From Solanum dulcamara (lineage: Eukaryota; Streptophyta; Magnoliopsida; Solanales; Solanaceae): DNA of 64,000 bases. Positions 1-12,000 of this stretch are shown here, piece after piece. The notes beneath the pieces are model-generated. The model worked only from the letters and a program-made list of their open reading frames with translations, was not told the origin of the DNA and did not search any database. The translations under genes and the position numbers were made by a program. The first letter of the stretch is position 1; the number at the start of each line of letters is the position of its first letter. The stretch spans positions 87,086,341 to 87,150,340 of the forward strand of contig NC_077237.1 in NCBI RefSeq assembly GCF_947179165.1, written 5' to 3'.

Positions 1-134
1 TCCCAAACGACGTCGGATTCAGCAGCAGACTTGAATCTTCGAGAGCTAACAGATAACCTAGCAGTATCCTCCGCCGAAGTAAACGACAAAATTTCCGATA
101 AGCAATCTTCCGGCATCAACCCAAAATAGTCCAT
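1..134 (-). CDS. F-box/PP2-B protein, N-terminal part of exon 1 (cut by window edge)
   Basis: The minus strand reads an ATG at 134 followed by 44 codons open to the window edge, beginning MDYFGLMPEDCLSEILSF. This is the F-box start of the PP2-B (phloem protein 2-like) family, and it closely matches exon 1 of the gene at 15982-17689, including the shared AESDV(I/V)W end of the F-box. F-box proteins of this class act as substrate adaptors of SCF ubiquitin ligases, and the C-terminal PP2 domain is lectin-like. The rest of the gene lies left of the window. A TATA-like element sits about 57 bp upstream of the ATG. Family assignment is firm; whether the gene is intact cannot be seen. Confidence 0.85.
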   Translation of the reverse strand, partial: MDYFGLMPEDCLSEILSFTSAEDTARLSVSSRRFKSAAESDVVW

Positions 135-190
135 CGGAAAAATATAAATCAAAATATCAATTGAATTAAAGTTACTGAAAATTTGACGGT

Positions 191-199
191 TTATATATA
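191..199 (-). promoter_or_regulatory. TATA box of the partial PP2-B gene
   Basis: The minus strand reads TATATATAA about 57 bp upstream of the ATG at 134. The two other PP2-B genes in this window have similarly placed TATA elements. Confidence 0.5.
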
Positions 200-910
200 G
201 AAAAAATAATAATTAGAAAATGAATACAGTACCAGCTTTGACAACTGTTTTGCACTTTGTTTTCTTCGTCTCGAAAGAATTAAAGAACGATTTTAAGTCG
301 GCAAATTTTAGAGTGGTCGGATGTGGCGTAGTGAATATGACTGTTTTTTGTTAATTAAATGTGTCGGGTTTAAGTCATGTATATGAATTTTTTTTGATAG
401 AGATGCCAAGTTGTTTTCTTTGTTTTTACATAAAAAAGTTTAATTTTTATATAAATAGTAGTTCCTCAGTTTTAATTTGTTTATTTAATATCGATTTGAC
501 ATGAAATTTGAAGTTTAATATAGTAAAAAAAGTAAAGAAGACTTTTAAATTTTGTTATCTTCGACTAATGATTGAAAAGGAAAATTTAATTTTTTATTTT
601 ATTTTTAAGAATACTTATAATAATCTTATTATTGCTAAAAAAAAATAGGGACCTAGGAAGTGTCTTATTTTTCAATATATAGCCCGTCCCTGATTTTAGC
701 CAAACAATTAGTATTAATATCAATGATTTAAATGTACGAGTACAAAGATAGTGGAGTGTGTCATGGGACCCAATTTAGTGTCTTTGTCAGTCTATGGATC
801 AATTTACAATATTAATTTATAGTTTTGAAGAAACACATTATTCAAGTATACATTGTATTATCATTTGAAGTTAGTCACACAAGCAGCACGTGAAGGCAGT
901 GCAGTGAAGT
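200..910. other. AT-rich intergenic DNA
   Basis: No coding region, RNA gene or clear repeat was recognised. This is the shared upstream region between the leftmost PP2-B gene (minus) and the repeat block at 911. Confidence 0.5.
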
Positions 911-1289
911 GTGAAATGCATGAAGGCGGTGAAGAAGTGTGCACATGGTTAGTTACAGTATACATGGCTGCACATGGCAAGCTAGTTGTTAGTTAGAGGA
1001 TATTTTGTTTGTAATTCTCCATGGCTAAGTAGTGCTGCTTGTGTGAAATGCATGAAGCCTGAAGGCAGTGAAGAAGTGTGCACATGGTTAGTTACAGTGC
1101 ACATGGCAAGCTAGTTGTTATTAAGAAGATATTTTGTTTTGTAATTTACCATGGCTAAGCAGTGCTGCTTGTGTGAAATGCATGAAGCCTGAAGGCAGTG
1201 AAGAAGTGTGCACATGATTAGTTACAGTGCACATGGCAGCACATGGCTGCACATGGCAAGCTAGTTGTTAGTTAGAAGATATTTTCTTA
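911..1289. repeat. Tandem repeat, three copies of a ~130-bp unit
   Basis: Three consecutive copies begin with GTGAAATGCATGAAG at 911, 1043 and 1173 (periods 132 and 130). Each runs through a block rich in GTGCACATGG and AAGCTAGTTGTTA and ends in AAGATATTTT. The third copy has an extra internal GCACATGG duplication. The array abuts the broken PP2 fragment that follows. Confidence 0.9.
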
Positions 1290-1309
1290 AGTGGATAAAT
1301 ATGATATCC

Positions 1310-1700
1310 TGGGCAAAATTGAAACTCGAATGTTGTCGAAAAGAACCACTTATTTTGCTTGTCTAGTGTTCAAATTGGAAGATGGATTTTAGGAGTTAAA
1401 AATGTTAATTGGAAGATGGATTTTAGGCCTTAAAAATGTTAAGGCAGTTGTTATTCTGAGAGTGACCATGAAGCAGAGCAACGAGCTAAAGTTGTCTGTT
1501 TTTCAGGTTCAGGACCTAGAGCGAGGCTACCGTTGAAAAGAGGTGAGGGATGGATAGAATTAAAAATGGGGAACTTTTTCAATGATGCAGGAGAAGATGC
1601 AGATGTAGAAGCGCGATTGATGGAGTTTAGGCATTTGGTTGGAAACAAGGCCTCATGGTTCAAGGAATTGAGTTTCGTCCAGAATGAAGAAGAGAAGGAT
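1310..1700 (+). pseudogene. PP2 (phloem protein 2) domain pseudogene fragment
   Basis: On the plus strand, opposite to the other family members here, the sequence encodes pieces of a PP2 domain: LGKIETRMLSKRTTYFACLV, then after an in-frame TAG and a frame change a stretch like YYSESDHEAEQRAK, then from 1533 a good run with GEGWIELKMGNFFND, DVEARLMEF and ELSFVQNEE. These align in order with the last exon of the intact genes at 2643-3027 and 15982-16399. There is no F-box exon or middle exon upstream; the tandem repeat stands there instead. It is a broken, probably inverted or retro-inserted relic. The family call is strong; the number of lesions is my estimate. Confidence 0.8.
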
Positions 1701-1808
1701 CCTCCGCTTATATGTCTTTTGTTTTGGTCTCATTTGGATTGGTTCGAATACTTCTTAAATGGTCCTTCCGAGGAACGTATCGAGAGAGAATTGTATTTGG
1801 TTAGATAA

Positions 1809-2642
1809 TGTATAGTTGATAAACAAGAGTCGGTTTTTTTTAACAAGGTATTGAATGTATTATCAAATATTCCACTAGATGAACAACCATTTGTGCCAGT
1901 TCCTACTGCCATTGTAATTGTTCTATATAGTGTTGCTTTTATTTCCAAAGTTTGCATCATATATTAGCTTGTTAAGTTTACATGCATCTACTTGATGTTG
2001 ATTCATTGTTTCCCTGAAAAAGATGTCTTGATTGACTCAAGTATGTTCTTGGTTTTATTATTTAGATGTTCCCGTTGGAAGCTTGAAACATTCTGCTGCA
2101 AAAAGTAGCTATAATAGCTTTTTTTGATATAAACACCGATATTTACATATAAATGTTTTTCTTTTTTTTTCATAATGGATTTATCTCACTAGTATAAGAT
2201 TTGTGCTCACTAATATAAACATTATAAATCCATTCAGTTCGTACTTTTTTTAGAACCCTTCTTATCTTGGCTTTCCAGATTCAAACTCGAATAAAGGAGG
2301 GGTCAAATATTATTGGGACGTGCTCACCTTGTAATGCTAACTTTGGAAATAACAGCAACATAAATCACCAGCAGAGTCTAGAGTTATTCTAATTACCATA
2401 ATGTCATAACCAACTAGAGCACACTTCAAAGCCAAAATAGAGTTTTGGATTTGGCGGAACCCAACAACTTAGGATCAAAACCTGCATTTTAAGAAATTCA
2501 GTTAATAGGTATAAATAATGTTTCTCAAACTCAAAAAACAAAAAGAGATATAGTTCAAAACCCGTAAAACTTAAAATTTGCGGGGACTACTTTAGACGAT
2601 GGACGACAGCCCCCAAATCCGCCTCTGACAACTTGCATTTGA
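1809..2642. other. Intergenic, no gene seen
   Basis: AT-rich DNA between the plus-strand PP2 relic and the 3' end of the minus-strand PP2-B gene. No coding or repeat signal was recognised. Confidence 0.4.
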
Positions 2643-3027
2643 TTATTTGGGACGAAACTCAATTCCTTCAACAATGAGGCCACTTTTGTCATCAAGACGT
2701 TTAATCTCCATCAATCTTGCTTCGACAGGACCATCACTATCTTCCTTGCTATTAAAATATCCCAATTCTACTTCCATCCATCCATCTCCTCTCAATTTTG
2801 GAGATGTCGCAAGTTTCACAGTGTTGGCTTGTTTTTCAGTCTCAGTATCACTTTCATAATTAACAAACCTAATAATTGAATTAGCATATTCAAGTCCACA
2901 GGACGTACGTACCAATTTGAACACCAAATAAGCAGCATAATCTGTCTTTGGTGACAATATATTTGTTTCTATTCTTCCACGAATATCCAACAGACGTACA
3001 GAGTGAAGATATGCCACTTTCGAGAAT
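2643..3027 (-). CDS. Exon 3 (PP2 domain) of the interrupted PP2-B gene
   Basis: This exon follows an acceptor reading TTGCAG at 3033-3028 and starts ATTCTCGAAAGTGG, completing the split Arg codon left by exon 2. It ends FRPK-stop. It is collinear with exon 3 of the gene at 15982-16399. Confidence 0.85.
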
Positions 3028-6000
3028 CTGCAAAAGTATAGCAAGAAGCATTTGTAAGGATAATTTTATAGTTTTTTTTTATAATATGTAGGGCGTATCT
3101 CCTTAGTAGGTCTACTAGATGCAAAATTGGATTAAAGAGATTTGGGGTACCAGATGGTTGAACTAAAAATAATAATTTTTAAAAGATTTATATATTATCT
3201 ATGCAATTTAACATCTTATATATAGTAGATTTTTCTTTTTACGATCAAAATGTTTACAGGAATCTTGCACCGTCCTAGTTTTCACCGTACAAAGGTGACC
3301 TTCCAATACTTCTTCGGCTGGTCCTTAATTAGCATTAATAATTTTCAAGTTATGTGCAACCATTTGTGCTCATAACTTGAAGGTTAATAATGCTAATTAA
3401 GAACCAGTTGAAGAAGTATTTGAGAGAGGTGATTAGACAGAACATGACTCAACTTTAGATTACCGAGGACATGATCTTAGATAGAAAGGTGTGAAGGACA
3501 CGTATTAGGGTAGAAGATTATTAGGTAGTGAAGTGTTGTCTTGCTTTACGAGAGTTTAGGCTTGTTGGTGTTTTATCGTTGTACTGGTTGTATTATTATA
3601 GTTCTTGATTGTGATATCAATCATTTTCAGTTGTTTATTGTGTTTCGATAATTACACTATTTTGTTGTTCTTGGTCCTTTCTTATAGGATTTTTCATTGC
3701 CCCCCTTGTTGGTTGCACTTGGATTTGTTGCACTTGAGCAGAGGGTCTTTCGAAAATAATGTCTCTACCTCCACAAGGTAGTGGTAAGGTTTGCATACAC
3801 TTTACCCTTCTTATACCCACTTATGGGATTTCACCGGATATGCTGTTGTTATTGTTGTAAGGACCAACTTCTGTCTTAAAACTCATTAAACTCAATTTTT
3901 TTTCTTTTACACTCACTTTTTTCTTGAGTACATCTCACTCTCACTTCTTTCGTGAGCACACACTCTTTATTTGAGTACACATACAATTCAAATGGCCACT
4001 TCCACTTCTTTCTCAAATTGCTTTTACACTTTGCACTCTAGAACTCTCATTCTAGAGTTCTTCTTTCAATTCTCTACAAGTCTTGAATATTTTAGATTCT
4101 TCTTTGAAATATCTTAGATATTAATTAAATTGGTGATGAGCTTTTAACACCTGTTATAATTCAATTTTTGATACATCAACAAACCATGGGACCTGATTGG
4201 CGGACCTAGTCCCATGATCGGTGTGTGTCACACACCAAATGAGAGACAGTAGTAAAAAAACCATGGGACCTGATCGGGGCAAATCAGAAGAGACTACAAA
4301 CCATATGATTTGATCGGGGGACCTGGTCGACCTGGTCCAGCTGTAAAAGCTGCCACCACCTGCTGTGATTGGTGGATAGTAGCTGGATGATAGAGACGTC
4401 CAGCTAATCAGAAGGTACCAGGTGTTTCATCCATATGCTAAATACTATCTTTGAGATATGGAACAACTTAGTTTTCACACATCATTTTATACAAGGCAAA
4501 ATAAAAGTGGTGTGGGTGCTCAAATGAAAGAACACTTCCTCAAGGCAGTAGGGACCTAATCGAGCTATAATTGAAGAATAGTTTTAGGTTGTTGTTTTGT
4601 TGTAATGTTGAGTCTAGTGTGCTAAACATTGTAAAATCAGTTCCTATCATATAAAGGAATATTGATTACTTCTCTGTGTATTGTCATTGTTATTTCTTTG
4701 CTAGAGTTAGCATTGAAGTAGTTAGAAAAGTCTACATTAACCTAGGGGTGGTTGTGTAGTGGGCAATAGTCTTATTTCTTAGTTTTTGAGTCATTGCTAG
4801 AGCTAGCCTTGATTGGAGTGTTGAAGTCTACGTCAACTAGAGTGAGTTAGGTAGTGGGCAATAGTCATATTGCTTAGGCTCGAAGTCTTGTGATAGGATG
4901 TTGCAAGCATAGGGGTGAATAGGATTTGTATCTAGTTACATAGGTTGTAATAGATCACTTTGCTCTTACATCTAATGAAGATTGGTTGAAAATCCTATTG
5001 GACATGTCGTGGTTGTTTCTGTTGGGTTTAATTGATAGGTTGAATGGGAAATTGAGGGAAAAAGAAGTGGAGAGGAAATGATATGTTCTCTCTTATTTTA
5101 TTAAATAAGCTTTGGTCCCACATAGGTGGTGGAAATGAAAAGTCTCCTATTTAAAAATAGAAGCACTCCTTCATGTTGCTAAAGGGTCAAGAAGAGGGTC
5201 TCCCCTCGCGCCGTCGTCGTCGTCGCTCGCTCGGCTCGGCTCGGCTTCGGCTTCGGCTACGACTTCGGCTTCGGCTTCGGATTGATTGATAATAAAAAAA
5301 ATCCTGACCCGCGACCCGTTTCTTCCCGGATTAATTTAAAATTTCCCTCCATTTTTTTCCAACGGATTTTCGTATTTTTGAATGGTTGCAACCTTGTCCG
5401 AAAAGTTGCAAACCTTCTCAACAGGCAAACCTTTTCCCAACAGGTGCCTTTTCTGAAAAGGTATCAACAGTCTATATATATCTGTAAAATCTTCAGAATG
5501 TTCCATACGAAATTCTGAACATACCATCTTCTTCTTCTTCTTTCTGCACTTCCTAAAATCGTGTGATATACATCCTTCAAGTGGTTCGCTGTCATCAAAG
5601 ATTTGCAGTACCTCTACTTTGGTGAGTAATCGTTCTATCCTGGGAGGAAAGATTCCAAAAACCTCGGGTACTTTGAGGGGAATAATTTCCTTAAGGACAC
5701 ACTGTGCACTCAGTGGGCTCGATTCTGTTTCTGCATTAATATTTTCAGATTCTGTTTTATTATTTTTAGAAGTTTCTGTTACTGTTTAATATTTTCCAAT
5801 ACAGTTTATTAACAATCTTAAGGAAATTATATTATTATTGTTTTCTAACCAAACTGTATTCTGTCTTTGGAGACTAAAACCTGTGTGGTTTTCTACTCCG
5901 TATGAAATAAATATTCTGATTTGAAGAGTATAAAAACTTCATTGGAATATTAAAGTTCATACTTGTACAACGATTTGAAGAGTATAAAAACTTCGTCGTT

Positions 6001-9000
6001 GTTTTTGTAAAAGGTCTGATATTCTGAAATATTAAGACAGTTTGTCTATTTTGACAGTGAAAAGAAATGACAAGTGATACTGCTACTACTTCTGCGACTG
6101 TTGTTGCAACAAACCGCACTTCTGTGCCACCGGCAGAAAAACCAGGAAAATTTTCTAGAGCCAACTTCAAAGGATGGCAGCAAAGGGTGTTCTTTTGGCT
6201 TACCACTCTTGGTATGCAGAAGTTCACTAATGAAGACCCTCCTGTGCCCGCTGCTGATATGCCGGCCAATAAAAAGTTTATGATTACTGAGGCATGGACA
6301 CAAGCAGATTTTCTATGCAAGGGTTATATCCTAAGTGCTTTGGATGATGATTTGTATAATGTCTACAGTGCTATAAAAACTTCTAAAGAATTGTGGGATG
6401 CACTTGAGAAGAAGTACAAGACTGAAGACGCATGCTTGAAAAAGTTTGTGGTTGCTAAGTTCCTAGACTATAAAATGATAGATAGCAGGACTGTTGGAAC
6501 CCAGGTTCAAGAACTGCAACTTATTTTTCATGACCTTATTGCTGAAGGCATGGTAGTTAATGAAGCGTTTCAAGTGGCTGCGATGATAGAAAAGTTGCCT
6601 CCTTCGTGGAGAGATTTCAAAAATTATCTAAAGCACAAGCGTAAGGAAATGAAGTTGGAAGATCTTGTGATTCGTCTCAAGATTGAGGAAGATAACAAAA
6701 CAGCAGAAAAGAAGTTGTGTGGAAATTCAGCAATTATGGGAGCGAACATCGTTGAAGATGCTGCCCCAAAGAATAAGAAAAGGAAGCAACCTTTTGGAAA
6801 GAATCAGGAGCAGAACAAGAAAAAGTTCAAGGGCAATTGTTATAATTGTGGGAAAGTTGGACACAAAGCTCCAGATTGTCGTCTTCCGAAAAAGGACAAG
6901 AGAAAGGGACAAGCCAATATGGTGGAAAATAAAGAAGCTATTGATGATCTGTGTGCAATGCTATGAGAATGCAACCTAGTAGGTAATCCCAAAGAATGGT
7001 GGCTTGATTCAGGAGCTACTTCGCATGTGTGTGCAGTCCGAGAAGCATTCTCTACTTATTCCCCTGCAGCACCTGATGCGACGATCTATATGGGAAATTC
7101 TGCAACTGCAAAGATTGAAGGATATGGGAGAGTATTTCTGAAAATGACATCCGGCAAGGTGGTGACGCTGAACAAGGTGTATCATGTTCCAGAAATGCGA
7201 AAGAATTTGGTGTCTGCCGGCCTTCTTATCAAGAATGGATTCAAGTGTGTTCTAGTTTCAGACAAAGTAGTTGTTAGTAAGAATGAAATGTATCTAGGAA
7301 AAGGCTACCTCACTGAGGGTCTTTTCAAACTAAATGTAATGGTTGTTGATGATAATAAAGTTCAAGCTTCTTCTTACTTACTTGAGTCAAATAATTTATG
7401 GCATTCACGTTTAGGACATGTCAATCATAAAACCTTGCGAAAACTGATTAATTTAAATATATTGCCTAACTTTGATTGCAATAAATCAAAATGTCAAGTA
7501 TGTGTTGAATCTAAGTATGCTAAGCATCCTTATAAATCTATTGAACGGAATTCTAGTCCCTTAGAATTGATTCACACAGACATTTGTGATATGAAGTCTA
7601 CACCAACTCGTGGTGGAAAGAAGTATTTTATAACTTTTATTGATGATTGCACTCGATATTGTTATGTATATTTTCTTAATAGTAAGGATGAAGCAATTGA
7701 TGCATTTAAGCAATACAAGAACGAAGTAGAAAATCAATTGAATAAAAAGATAAAAATGATTAGAAGTGATAGGGGTGGAGAATACGAATCTCCTTTTGAA
7801 AAGATATGTTTAGAATTTGGAATTATTCATCAAACTACTGCCCCCTACACACCTCAATCAAATGGAGTTGCTGAAAGGAAAAACCGAACATTAAAAGAAA
7901 TGATGAATGCTTTATTAATAAGTTCTGGTTTACCGCAGAACTTGTGGGGGGAAGCTATCCTTACAGCTAATCGAATACTCAACAGAGTACCCCACAGCAA
8001 AACACAAACTATTCCATATGAACTATGGAAAGGAAGAAAACCCAACTTGAAATACTTCAAAGTGTGGGGGTGTTTAGCAAAGGTCCAAGTTCCTTTGCCC
8101 AAAAGGGTAAAAATCAGACCAAAGACCGTGGATTGTGTTTTTATTGGCTATGCTACAAACAGCAAAGCTTGTCGATTTTTGGTTCACAAATCGGACAATC
8201 CTGAAATTAATGTTAATACGGTAATTGAATCAGATAATGCTGAATTTTTTGAAAATATTTATCCGTATAAAACTGAAAGTGAATCCTCAAGTGAAAGATC
8301 TAAACGACCAAGAGAAGTTCAAAAGGAAAGTAAACCATCCGAAGAGGATCCAAGGCGTAGCAAACGTCAAAAGATATCTACTTCCTTTGGACCAGATTTT
8401 GTGACATTCTTGCTTGAAAATGAGCCTCAAACATTTAAAGCTGCAATGTCTTCTTCTGATTCATCATTTTGGAAAGAGGCAATCAATAGTGAGATTCAAT
8501 CAATTTTGAATAACCATACATGGGAATTGGTTGATCTTCCTCCTGGAAATAAACCTTTAGGATCAAAATGGATATTTAAAAGGAAAATGAAAGCTGATGG
8601 CACTATTGATAAATATAAGGCAAGACTTGTGGTCAAAGGTTATAGACAAAAAGAAGGTCTTGATTACTTTGACACATACTCGCCGGTAACAAGAATAACA
8701 TCTATTCGGGTGTTAGTGGCACTTGCAGCTGTATATGGTCTTGAAATTCATCAAATGGATGTTAAGACGGCTTTCTTAAATGGAGAATTGGAGGAAGAAA
8801 TTTACATGGAACAACCTGAGGGTTTCATAGTTCCAGGTAAAGAAAGGAAAGTGTGCAAACTTGTTAAGTCACTTTATGGACTTAAACAAGCACCTAAACA
8901 ATGGCATGCAAAATTTGACCAAACAATGTTGACAAATGGATTTAAGATTAATGAGTGTGACAAATGTGTTTACATTAAAAATACTCCAAATCATGAAGTC

Positions 9001-12000
9001 ATTGTTTGTTTATATGTTGATGACATGTTGATAATGAGTAAAGACATTGCCAATATAAATGCTACGAAGCGTATGGTTGCTAGCAAATTTGACATGAAAG
9101 ACTTAGGGGTTGCTGACTTAATCTTAGGAATTAGGATCCATAAAACTCCACAAGGTCTAGCATTATCACAATCACATTATATTGAAAATATACTTGATAA
9201 GTTTAAATATTTAAATTTCAATGTTGCAAAAACTCCAATTGATGTAAGTTTTGCACTTCAAAAGAACGAAGGTAAAAGTGACTCACAATTGGACTATGCA
9301 CGAGTTTTGGGAAGTTTGATGTATATTATGAATTGTACACGACCAGATATAGCATGTGCTATTAGCAAGTTGAGTCGATTCACGAATAATCCTAATCAAA
9401 CTCATTGGATGGCAATGAAACGAGTCTTGGGGTATTTGAAACACACCCAAAACTATGCTTTGCATTATAATAAATATCCCTCAGTAATTGAGGGATATAG
9501 TGATGCAAACTGGATCACCGGATCATCTGAAGTTAAATCCACAAGTGGATATGTTTTCACCGTTGGTGGAGGAGCAGTGTCTTGGAAATCATCAAAACAG
9601 ACATGCATCGCCCGCTCTACAATGGAGTCTGAATTTATAGCTTTAGACAAGGCTGGTGAAGAAGCTGAATGGCTTCGAAATTTTTTGGAAGATATTCCAT
9701 TTTGGCCCAAACCTTTGGCACCCATATGTATACATTGTGATAGCCAAGCGGCAATAGGGAGGGCAGGAAATGTTATGTATAATGGAAAATCGCGTCACAT
9801 TCGACGGCGACACAATACTGTTAGACAACTACTCTCTAGTGGTGTTATCACTATTGACTACGTAAAGTCAAGAGATAATATATCGGATCCACTAACAAAA
9901 GGCTTATCTAGAGAGGCTGTTGAAAGATCATCGAGGGGAATGGGGTTAAGGCCTAGGACAAGTCAACATGGCGGTAACTCTACCTAGTAGACTGGAGATC
10001 CCAAGAACTAGGTTCAAAGAGATCAAACAAAGTTATGATTGACGGTTCAACATTGTCAAATAACTCAACCCATTCTCGTGATGATGACAATGTTCAGAAA
10101 CAAAGGATAAAACCTTAAGGCTTTTAATGAGTTAATAAAGCTTTAAAGGTTTTTTAATAATTATCTAAATCTGACGGAAAATAACTAGATAGTGTGTCTA
10201 TAAGACTACACGTTTAGAAATCACCTATGTGAATGTGAAGTATAAGCCGCTTCAAGGGGAATGACAGTAAAGGCCCATTCTCTATGCATTCACGAAACCA
10301 GGCGGTGTTCATGGCTGAAACGAACACAACCGTGAGAACCATAGATGGTTGATGATTGATTGTGTGACTTATGTTGTCTAGTTATACAACAAATTTCGAC
10401 GGTTCAAAGATATCGCATCTACCGATTGATCGAGTATATCCTATATAAGTTCACTATGGAAAGTTCAAAGGGAAACCTACTTATCCAGATGCAATTAATC
10501 TTCGCTTGTATATCACACACTTATCCGTGCATTCCTTTATCTTGTAGACATTCCCCATTCATGTGGGGGATTGTTGGGTTTAATTGATAGGTTGAATGGG
10601 AAATTGAGGGAAAAAGAAGTGGAGAGGAAATGATATGTTCTCTCTTATTTTATTAAATAAGCTTTGGTCCCACATAGGTGGTGGAAATGAAAAGTCTCCT
10701 ATTTAAAAATAGAAGCACTCCTTCATGTTGCTAAAGGGTCAAGAAGAGGGTCTCCCCTCGCGCCGTCGTCGTCGTCGCTCGCTCGGCTTCGGCTACGGCT
10801 ACGGCTTCGGCTTCGGCTTCGGATTTGGATTTGGATTTGGATTTGGATTTGGATTTGGATTTGGATTTGGATTTGGATTTGGATTTGGATTTGGTCAATT
10901 GATATGATTGATTGATAATCTTTTTGGACCAAATTTTCTTTAAATTTTTAATTAATTAATATTATTTATTTAATTAATTAATTAAGTGAAAAAAAAATCC
11001 TGACGAAATTCTGAACATACCATCTTCTTCTTCTTCTTTCTGCACTTCCTAAAATCGTGTGATATACATCCTTCAAGTGGTTCGCTGTCATCAAAGATTT
11101 GCAGTACCTCTACTTTGGTGAGTAATCGTTTTATCCTGGGAGGAAAGATTCCAAAAACCTCGGGTACTTTGAGGGGAATAATTTCCTTAAGGACACACTG
11201 TGCACTCAGTGGGTTCGATTCTGTTTCTGCATTAATATTTTCAGATTCTGTTTTATTATTTTCAGAAGTTTCTGTTACTGTTTAATATTTTCCAATACAG
11301 TTTATTAACAGTTTCTCCCTTGAGCAAGGAGTTTTTCCACGTAAAACTCTTGTTTTGTTCATTACTTGCATTAGCTGTCCTTTTCTTGAGCATTCTATAA
11401 ATTGACTGTATGACTCGTGTGGTGGACGCATATGTTCTATCAACACCTCTCTCAACAACAACTTAATTTATTCATTGCATCCATTTTGAGTGATCCTAGA
11501 GACTTTGCAATCATCTTGATGTCCAGGCTCTGTATAAATCTCTTCCTCCTTTGGACTTCCCCACTCACTTCTCTTTGAAGCTTCTTCGAAGGTAGTAGTC
11601 TCCTTGATATAGACTTTTTTGCTAATGTTGCATCTATATACTTGGTGTTTGGGAATTTCAATCATTTAGACCTCCTTAGTTATGTTTGTGGTGCTTCTTG
11701 GACTTCTTCTTGCAACATGACAGGAGTTTCACGGGCTCCAGTTTGCCATGAATTCTTTTTTATTGTGTGTGTGGAGATACCTCTGGTGTAGGTGATTTGA
11801 GTTTTCCTCTTGCCTCTTGATTAGTTCTATCTTTCTCCCATCTTCTTTTACTTTGATCTTATCTTGTAGCGTTTTCTCACGTTCTATTGAGTCTGGTAGG
11901 AAACCTCTTTGGACCACCATGTTGATGCTTCATCAAATACCAGATTTCTTGACCTGTTAGTGGCAGGGTCACAAATCCTCCATCCTTTTACTTGTTCGTC

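Larger units (their letters stand above)
5020..11310 (+). mobile_element. Near-complete Ty1/copia LTR retrotransposon
   Basis: Two LTRs (5020-5814, 10572-11310) beginning TGTTGGG and ending AACA enclose gag and pol in the copia order gag, protease, integrase, reverse transcriptase, RNase H. A purine-rich tract (ATGTGGGGGA) stands just before the 3' LTR, and a perfect 5-bp duplication GTTTC flanks the element. Outside a rearranged middle the two LTRs differ by only a few bases, so the insertion is recent. It lies in intron 2 of a PP2-B gene, in the opposite orientation. A single TGA interrupts the reading frame between gag and protease. A standard initiator-tRNA primer site is not obvious after the 5' LTR. 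Confidence 0.95.

Noticed and set aside
7027..7029. A separate start for copia pol at 7027
   Set aside because: The codon is GTG and lies just after the protease active-site motif, so starting there would remove the catalytic Asp. The frame is open from 6967.
10725..10932. Open frames encoding (Gly-Phe)n and (Ile-Gln)n across the 3' LTR
   Set aside because: They come from translating the GGATTT hexamer array; the frames exist because the unit length is a multiple of three.
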